Assembly: GCF_052324685.1 (NCBI RefSeq)
Contig: NW_027506894.1
Span: forward strand, 1-64,000
Direction of reading: 5' to 3'
Source: Brachyhypopomus gauderio
Lineage: Eukaryota > Chordata > Actinopteri > Gymnotiformes > Hypopomidae
Length of the DNA stretch: 64,000 nucleotides
The notes under the pieces are model-generated. The model did no database searches and was not told the origin of the DNA. It was given only the letters and a program-made list of their open reading frames with translations. Position numbers and translations under genes: made by a program. Positions 63,006 to 64,000 of this stretch are shown piece after piece. The first letter of the stretch is position 1, and every line of letters begins with the position of its first letter.

Positions 63006-63707
63006 CACATGAATTTGTTTTCCTGTCTTTTCCTCTCCTTTTCCAGCCTGCTGTTTAGATCACAACATTTATCAGTGATGCAGTGATGCAATGCGACCAT
63101 GCTAATTTTCGCTAGCAATGATATGGGATTTCCTATATAACATTAGCATCAAGCTAATTGCGCCATATAATTTCTTAGCTTTTCAAACGCGAATTCAAAC
63201 GCGGAAACAGAAAGTGTTTGATTACAACAAATATTATATAGTATAGTATATGAAATATACAAAGAGCAAGATTCAAACATTTTTATTTATTTTTATTGTT
63301 TGACGGGACTCATTAGAGAAACTGCCGTCTCTACGTGCGATTGAATTGTAACTTTTGAAACACGAGTCTACAAATTTTCTGCCGTTTGTTGTAGTATCGG
63401 TAACATACAGTCTGCTTGTAACTTCAACTTTTTCGTGAAGTATCACGTTTGGTGTTTTGGTCATATGAGCTTGGGGGTGAGCCAGCTTGTGCTTTGGCAG
63501 GCGTATGAGCTGGGGATGAGCCGCTTCCACCGCATTACCAAGACAATGGGCGTTAATCCCTTCACAGCAGGGGAGTGGGCTACATGGACCCTACCAAGCC
63601 CTGTGAAATTTTTCGCTTCTCTAGGAGCTCTAGTGTAAAACGGCTCCCATTGTGGAGCCGGTTCCAATCGTTCTAGAGCCGGATCGTTCGCGAACGACAC
63701 ATCACTA

Positions 63708-64000
63708 AAAGGCAAGACCGACTGAAGCACCGAAGCACAGAAGCACCAGTTCACGCCAAGTGTCTGTGATCAATATCAACTGAAGGTACGTCTTAGTTTT
63801 TTTTTTTTTCAAAAATCGCTGCTTTGCCGGGAGTGTTTAATTATTTTATTATGAGTAGCATTCTGACGACAGGTTGTTGTCTGACACGTTGTGTTATAGT
63901 AGTTTTGGTTTCAAACGTGTTTTAGCCAGTTTATTTTAATCTGTTCATGGCGTTTTTTATCACATTATTTAATGGTTGTTTATTTTCAAAGCGCCCAATC
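63708..64000 (+). other. Flank of hAT insertion with a possible first exon
   Basis: 63716-63785 is followed by a good splice donor (AAG/GTACGT) and an intron-like T-rich sequence. The stretch has no ATG in a long frame, so it would be a non-coding first exon. The next exon is outside the window. Confidence 0.3.

Overview
The window is animal DNA with large introns, GT/AG splice sites, GT/CA/GATA microsatellites and dense transposons. It carries a mucolipin gene, a remnant of the fish-specific NLRC3-like family, TRIM35/zinc-binding-protein-A33-like genes, and many hAT, Tc1, L1, L2 and CR1/L2-group elements. Together these indicate a ray-finned (teleost) fish; I cannot name the species.

Layout. 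(1) 1-3.7 kb: the last eight exons of a TRPML/mucolipin cation-channel gene on the + strand; its 5' exons lie outside the window. (2) 4.8-7.4 kb: a broken NLRC3-like gene with two N-terminal exons, a stub of the third exon and two LRR exons; the NACHT exon is gone. (3) 7.6-51.7 kb: three tandem copies of one duplicated unit, A, B and C. Each unit holds a CR1/L2-group LINE, a GTGA/GTGG microsatellite, a relic of a TRIM exon-1 boundary, an internally deleted second LINE with a short ATGG tail, and a TRIM gene (RING, B-box, coiled coil, PRY-SPRY). The TRIM of A is intact by my splice model (472 aa), B has a RING nonsense codon, and C has lost its SPRY exon. Intron 5 of each copy carries the same 24-bp minisatellite, about 2.35 kb long in A and a few hundred bases in B and C. 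Units A and B are separated by a 5'-truncated L1-like element with a perfect 16-bp target-site duplication. Units B and C meet at a breakpoint between a truncated Tc1 element and a LINE 3' half. (4) 51.9-55.5 kb: a decayed Ty3/gypsy pol piece in the order protease-integrase, a solo LTR, and the 3' end of a second LTR element. (5) 56.6-63.7 kb: a 7.1-kb hAT-type insertion bounded by 8-bp duplications. It contains a roughly 112-bp GATA-bearing satellite array that was itself invaded by a BED-finger hAT element and by an L2 LINE. (6) 63.7 kb to the end: flanking DNA with a possible first exon.

Nothing here forms an operon-like or defence-island system. The genes that may work are the mucolipin (an endolysosomal channel) and TRIM copy A (a putative E3 ubiquitin ligase). 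The chief interest is the order of nested insertions, which can be dated relative to each other because many insertion boundaries are readable to the base.
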